A stretch of 9,738 bases of DNA, from NCBI GenBank assembly GCA_018665385.1, contig JABJDN010000073.1, forward strand, positions 1-9,738, read 5' to 3'. A model generated the notes under the pieces. It searched no databases. It had not been told where the DNA came from and worked only from the letters and a program-made list of their open reading frames with translations. The stretch's first letter is position 1. Each line of letters opens with the position of its first letter. Of the stretch, positions 8,301 through 9,738 are shown in pieces. The position numbers and the translations under genes were made by a program. Source of the DNA: Phycisphaerae bacterium. GTDB taxonomy: Bacteria > Planctomycetota > Phycisphaerae > Phycisphaerales > SM1A02.

Positions 8301-8504
8301 ACCTTCTTCTGAAGCAAGAGTTACACCCCTGCATGCAGAATACACTCTTCGCAATTCTGGTTTTTTTGATAAAATGACCCAAAAAGGTTCGCATTTCGGT
8401 GCATATATAGACCAATCAACATCGCATGCATTCAACCCTTCAAAAATAGAGGGAATCGCCCAAACTACATCTAGTAATTCTTGTCGAGTTTCTACATTTA
8501 TCAT
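5298..8504 (-). CDS. Giant fused indolepyruvate:ferredoxin oxidoreductase-like protein with apparently degenerate cofactor sites
   Basis: The 1068-residue layout resembles a single-chain 2-oxoacid (indolepyruvate/arylpyruvate):ferredoxin oxidoreductase, with IorA-like followed by IorB-like parts. Residues about 40-160 look like the end of the pyrimidine-binding domain (APLVLVVEDHPS, VVEPCTASEVAYCAEAA). Residues about 206-275 match the following alpha/beta domain (VGFITIGMSDNALKYLVSEL, then HVVVLEPRPGEIEREI). Residues about 330-490 sit where the thiamine-diphosphate domain should be. Residues about 500-560 sit where a ferredoxin domain would be. Residues about 605-800 are IorB-like (GDQPGVVGTVLMEAG, GEADVLLGWDREEVLRSL, LGDLIQLGMAFQLGCIPV). 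The tail from about 820 is basic. The usual CPGCPHR motif is replaced by VTDCLVP (335-341), a G-D-G..N thiamine motif is not recognisable, no CxxCxxC motif occurs, and no Cys lies between 377 and 612. The reading frame is intact and is preceded by GGAAGG (complement of 8514-8519), nine bases before the ATG. The start overlaps the HAD stop. Fold assignment is fairly safe; enzymatic activity is doubtful. Confidence 0.8.
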   Translation of the reverse strand: MINVETRQELLDVVWAIPSIFEGLNACDVDWSIYAPKCEPFWVILSKKPELRRVYSACRGVTLASEEGKPAVIFVPNRQLYSVMKLAQQAQLNAPLVLVVEDHPSLAPQILPREMASRAGLCVVEPCTASEVAYCAEAAAKLSASTNKPTVLIAHHGLLGGCSSVDRNDVQETKLPRQTAEAVSPIRLGRKFELNRQRSLPSPGEKISVGFITIGMSDNALKYLVSELQLLGRVPMLNLRLVHPIDKVPVERLLSRCRHVVVLEPRPGEIEREIITIAQFMRREGNEVASIWGKEIPPVDPEHEPVQVPTDSLHPSVVARLTHHLLQDVRPSIAVTDCLVPLLPDLKILSTRRTSFGTRAALDLLREKAKEVMLRTCNNMTVVIDGEHISEGEGDVVFVETWGEHNFVADGADILRDASLRKETRILIVWKSGGPGTAIGALAGTISTSSGTNEANVVHASLDNIEEFEVAIENAGNRKGISILLVQDGVEPQFDIEKLTEDALQIDHRGFRPQHAIVIPIEQMAAVRLAQLNSWDPRSGVLAMPLESTVSTRWLKPQYRRWRISLRPILERVEVTRTKPPVRVVAETEQRLAPPKPLHANASTWRVHIAGCRGDQPGVVGTVLMEAGRQMGYEICSQCNSAFVGAGRRAWSQILFTRKQTNRSYRPLVATIPWGEADVLLGWDREEVLRSLDPRGSLQVASSDRTHVLVNTDPLERQTSLKDSDGLPASIDIDTISKSCISSTAVLRSFASLARYRFHNERLGDLIQLGMAFQLGCIPVTVDAIDIAIEKVELQGYARSREAFDFGRRAALDPTAAWQPVKEEFKVNLNRLIKRSIRDFYALGKRGIAKSVIVKRSIRQVQQSLPGLSESKEGRQSMVDAVNAIRRCVLWGGEETANRFVNSICKLYSADRAETGRALTRAAILPLAESILIRDLMYLSDLARSTEILRRIRNRLNVRHSRGDVLKRRFLSRLRIRLWSWSLQADMRTSDWSSRIVSSVGLLVPSRWRGHRRDRAVRAMVLHAVEQAANEPTQYKVWVSRFEALNELALSGNIHTIAVEDLKKILQT

Positions 8505-9376
8505 TCTGCTATGCCTTCCGGTAGTACCCAGCGGGTCATCGCACTTGCAAACCCATCGTTATCGTGATGGTCAGCAAATACATCAGCATGCGCCCGAACA
8601 TTTTCATCTGCATTTTCCATAACGATTGATAAACCCGCTTCTTTGAGAACTTCTATGTCGTTGAGCCCATCGCCGATTGCCACGATTCGTTCAGGCAAGA
8701 TCGAACTCCCTAAATGTTTTTCTAACATTGACCATTTATTCACTGATTCGCCAAACACTTCTAAAAGGTGAATATTTGACCCCGTAGCTTCAGAGCAAGT
8801 GACAGCAGACCAATGTTGTATTTTCGCTTTGCCACGTAGTTGCTGCTCTAACGCGTTCGCAATTGGTACCAGAACAGATGCATCGGCCACTGCTCCAACT
8901 CGCAACGTATGTTCAGGATAGGGGTCGTCCTCAATTAGCGGTACTTCTAAGTATGGAATGTGTAATGATTCAAACCACCAAGTTGATGCCTCGTGCAAGG
9001 GGCTATCCCCAACTAGCACGTACGGCATTCCGCAAGCGCTATCATCTTTAAGAAGTAATGCTCTATGCCCTTTTGCATTCACAGTGTTCGTTACCTGTTC
9101 AACTACTGAACTTCCGACAACACTTCGTGTGATGCCCTCCCCTTCGTGTGTTGTCAATTGTGACCCGCTTGCAGTTATACATACTCCGTAATGTCCCATA
9201 CGTTCAACGATATGTTTGCATTCACGAAAACTTCGACCAGTCGCGACTACGACTTCAATGCCTAATTCGCGGACAGAATCGAGTGCATGCAGATTCTGCT
9301 CAGAAACTTCACCTTGTTTGCACAACAGTGTTCCATCTAAGTCTACGACTAATACATCCCATTCCGTGGTATTCAC
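8501..9376 (-). CDS. Cof-type HAD-IIB hydrolase (sugar-phosphate or flavin-type phosphatase)
   Basis: This 291-residue soluble haloacid-dehalogenase phosphatase shows all four motifs. Motif I is DLDGTL, with nucleophile Asp12 and acid/base Asp14. Motif II is Thr46 in ATGRS. Motif III is probably Lys214 in VNKWSML. Motif IV is Asp236 and Asp240 in GDGLNDIEVL, binding Mg2+. The segment GLSIVMENADENVRAHADVFADHHDNDGF is typical of Cof/YidA-like enzymes, with a C2-type cap between motifs II and III (about residues 85-200). The substrate cannot be told from sequence; members act on sugar phosphates, pyridoxal phosphate or FMN. The start is GTG at 9376: an in-frame stop lies only four codons upstream (complement of 9386-9388), and no ATG follows nearby. 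No Shine-Dalgarno is visible, and the start codon lies at the edge of a hairpin. It is the first gene of a two-gene minus-strand unit, overlapping the giant oxidoreductase-like gene by ATGA. Confidence 0.93.
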   Translation of the reverse strand: MNTTEWDVLVVDLDGTLLCKQGEVSEQNLHALDSVRELGIEVVVATGRSFRECKHIVERMGHYGVCITASGSQLTTHEGEGITRSVVGSSVVEQVTNTVNAKGHRALLLKDDSACGMPYVLVGDSPLHEASTWWFESLHIPYLEVPLIEDDPYPEHTLRVGAVADASVLVPIANALEQQLRGKAKIQHWSAVTCSEATGSNIHLLEVFGESVNKWSMLEKHLGSSILPERIVAIGDGLNDIEVLKEAGLSIVMENADENVRAHADVFADHHDNDGFASAMTRWVLPEGIAE

Positions 9377-9402
9377 GCCCGTAAACTATGCTCTACGGGC
9401 GT
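9375..9402 (+). terminator. 9-bp perfect hairpin with 3' T-run, overlapping the HAD start codon
   Basis: ACGCCCGTA at 9375-9383 pairs perfectly with TACGGGCGT at 9394-9402, leaving a 10-base loop. On the plus strand it is followed by a short T-run (TTTT, 9402-9405), the form of an intrinsic terminator. No plus-strand gene ends nearby, so if it terminates it would stop read-through or antisense RNA coming from the rlmN side before the promoter of the gene at 9490. On the minus strand the same stem holds two bases of the HAD GTG codon, so it could instead limit initiation. The T-run is short, so the terminator call is tentative. Confidence 0.4.
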
Positions 9403-9421
9403 TTTGAGCAAGCCCTATTCG
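9393..9421 (-). promoter_or_regulatory. Weak candidate promoter region for the HAD/oxidoreductase-like pair
   Basis: Read on the minus strand, TTGCTC lies 17 bases before TAGTTT (the -10 match falls just beyond this span, toward the HAD start). Both boxes are poor matches. If used, the transcript would begin at or near the GTG, making the HAD mRNA leaderless, which would explain the missing Shine-Dalgarno. It would also leave the hairpin out of the mRNA. No better minus-strand promoter was seen in the gap. Confidence 0.22.
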
Positions 9422-9423
9422 AC

Positions 9424-9451
9424 TTGACTTGATTCTTATCTCGTTTATGAT
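9424..9451 (+). promoter_or_regulatory. Sigma70-type promoter for the gene at 9490
   Basis: TTGACT at 9424-9429 and TATGAT at 9446-9451 are each one base off consensus and separated by 16 bases. Transcription would begin around 9458, giving a leader of about 30 bases before the GTG start. Position, spacing and sequence all fit. The main doubt is that the sigma consensus of this organism is unknown. Confidence 0.6.
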
Positions 9452-9477
9452 TATTCTTTAGATGTGGAAGAACTACT

Positions 9478-9488
9478 GGAGAAGGAAG
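9478..9488 (+). promoter_or_regulatory. Purine-rich ribosome site that sets the GTG start at 9490
   Basis: GGAGAAGGAAG directly precedes the GTG at 9490. The GGAG at 9478-9481 is 8 bases from the start codon, a normal spacing. An in-frame stop at 9448-9450 and the lack of ATG or TTG in frame between them leave this GTG as the start. The ATG at 9462 is in another frame that closes at 9531-9533. Confidence 0.65.
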
Positions 9489-9489
9489 A

Positions 9490-9738
9490 GTGAGCAAATC
9501 TGCCAAGAGCAAGATTTCTTCATCCCTCGCTAGTTCCCTTGAACCGGTACTCCGGGAACAAACAAATAATCAACTCTCAGACATCCATTGGTTTCGTACC
9601 GATTGGCAACGCAGCGGTGCGACTACTGGTTTTGCTACTTGGAATTCTGAAGATGCCAACGATGTTCCAGTCGTTGTAAAACTACCTATAAACAAAAATG
9701 AATTGCGATGGACGCGAAGAATGCAAAATGCAAACGGA
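9490..9738 (+). CDS. Unrecognised protein, possibly kinase/phosphotransferase-like; N-terminal 83 residues only
   Basis: The frame is open from a GTG at 9490 to the window end, and the C-terminus is missing. The first 20 or so residues are Ser- and Lys-rich (MSKSAKSKISSSLASSLEP), then a mixed segment follows. Residues about 42-60 read WQRSGATTGFATWNSEDA, followed by VPVVVKLPI and NELRWTRRMQ. A glycine-containing loop, a short strand with a VVVK lysine and a following helix resemble the N-lobe of protein-kinase-like or aminoglycoside-phosphotransferase-like folds. Too little is present to be sure and no catalytic loop is visible. It has its own promoter and ribosome site, diverging from the HAD gene. 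Existence of the gene is well supported; the kinase-like reading is a guess. Confidence 0.75.
   Translation, partial: MSKSAKSKISSSLASSLEPVLREQTNNQLSDIHWFRTDWQRSGATTGFATWNSEDANDVPVVVKLPINKNELRWTRRMQNANG

Larger units (their letters stand above)
9377..9489. other. Divergent intergenic region between the HAD gene and the GTG-started gene
   Basis: These 113 bases are the only real intergenic gap in the window. They must hold the promoters for both the minus-strand HAD/oxidoreductase-like pair and the plus-strand gene at 9490. Going rightward they contain a strong hairpin next to the HAD start, a candidate minus-strand promoter, a good plus-strand promoter and a purine-rich ribosome site. No open reading frame of note is seen in it. 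Confidence 0.85.

Noticed and set aside
9462..9533. ATG at 9462 as the start of the last gene
   Set aside because: It is in a different frame from the long open frame and closes at 9531-9533; the GTG at 9490 has a proper ribosome site.
1..9738. Defence system, mobile element, CRISPR array, tRNA or other RNA gene
   Set aside because: Genes are packed end to end with housekeeping or metabolic content. No repeat array, transposase, integrase, tRNA-like fold or foreign base composition was seen.

Overview
The window holds eight protein-coding genes and almost no non-coding DNA. It looks chromosomal, from a bacterium that uses the MEP isoprenoid pathway. Base composition is AT-leaning by eye and similar across all genes. 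The gene mix (prolyl oligopeptidase, histidine degradation, a single-chain oxidoreductase-like giant) would suit Planctomycetota or a neighbouring deep Gram-negative phylum, but nothing in the window fixes the taxonomy and this is a weak inference. I see no mobile element, tRNA, rRNA, CRISPR array or riboswitch.

Plus strand, 1-5320: a tightly packed run of five genes, very probably one operon. The order is the 3' end of hutI (imidazolonepropionase), map (type I methionine aminopeptidase), an S9A prolyl oligopeptidase, ispH (last step of the MEP pathway) and rlmN (radical-SAM methyltransferase for 23S rRNA and tRNA). The junctions are a 1-base overlap, a 3-base gap, a 0-base gap and a 4-base ATGA overlap. 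The functions are mixed: amino-acid and peptide turnover, N-terminal processing, isoprenoids and RNA modification.

Minus strand, 9376-5298: a two-gene unit joined by an ATGA overlap. First comes a Cof-type HAD phosphatase with a GTG start, then a 1068-residue protein. The large protein has the layout of a fused indolepyruvate:ferredoxin oxidoreductase (IorA-like followed by IorB-like), but it appears to have lost the usual thiamine-diphosphate and iron-sulfur signatures and ends in a very arginine-rich tail. It is the most unusual object in the window. Its 3' end overlaps the 3' end of rlmN by 23 bases, tail to tail.

The only real intergenic stretch, 9377-9489, lies between the HAD gene and a divergent plus-strand gene that starts with GTG at 9490 and runs off the window. 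It holds a good sigma70-type promoter for the plus-strand gene. It also holds a 9-bp perfect hairpin whose arm includes part of the HAD start codon and which is followed on the plus strand by four T residues.
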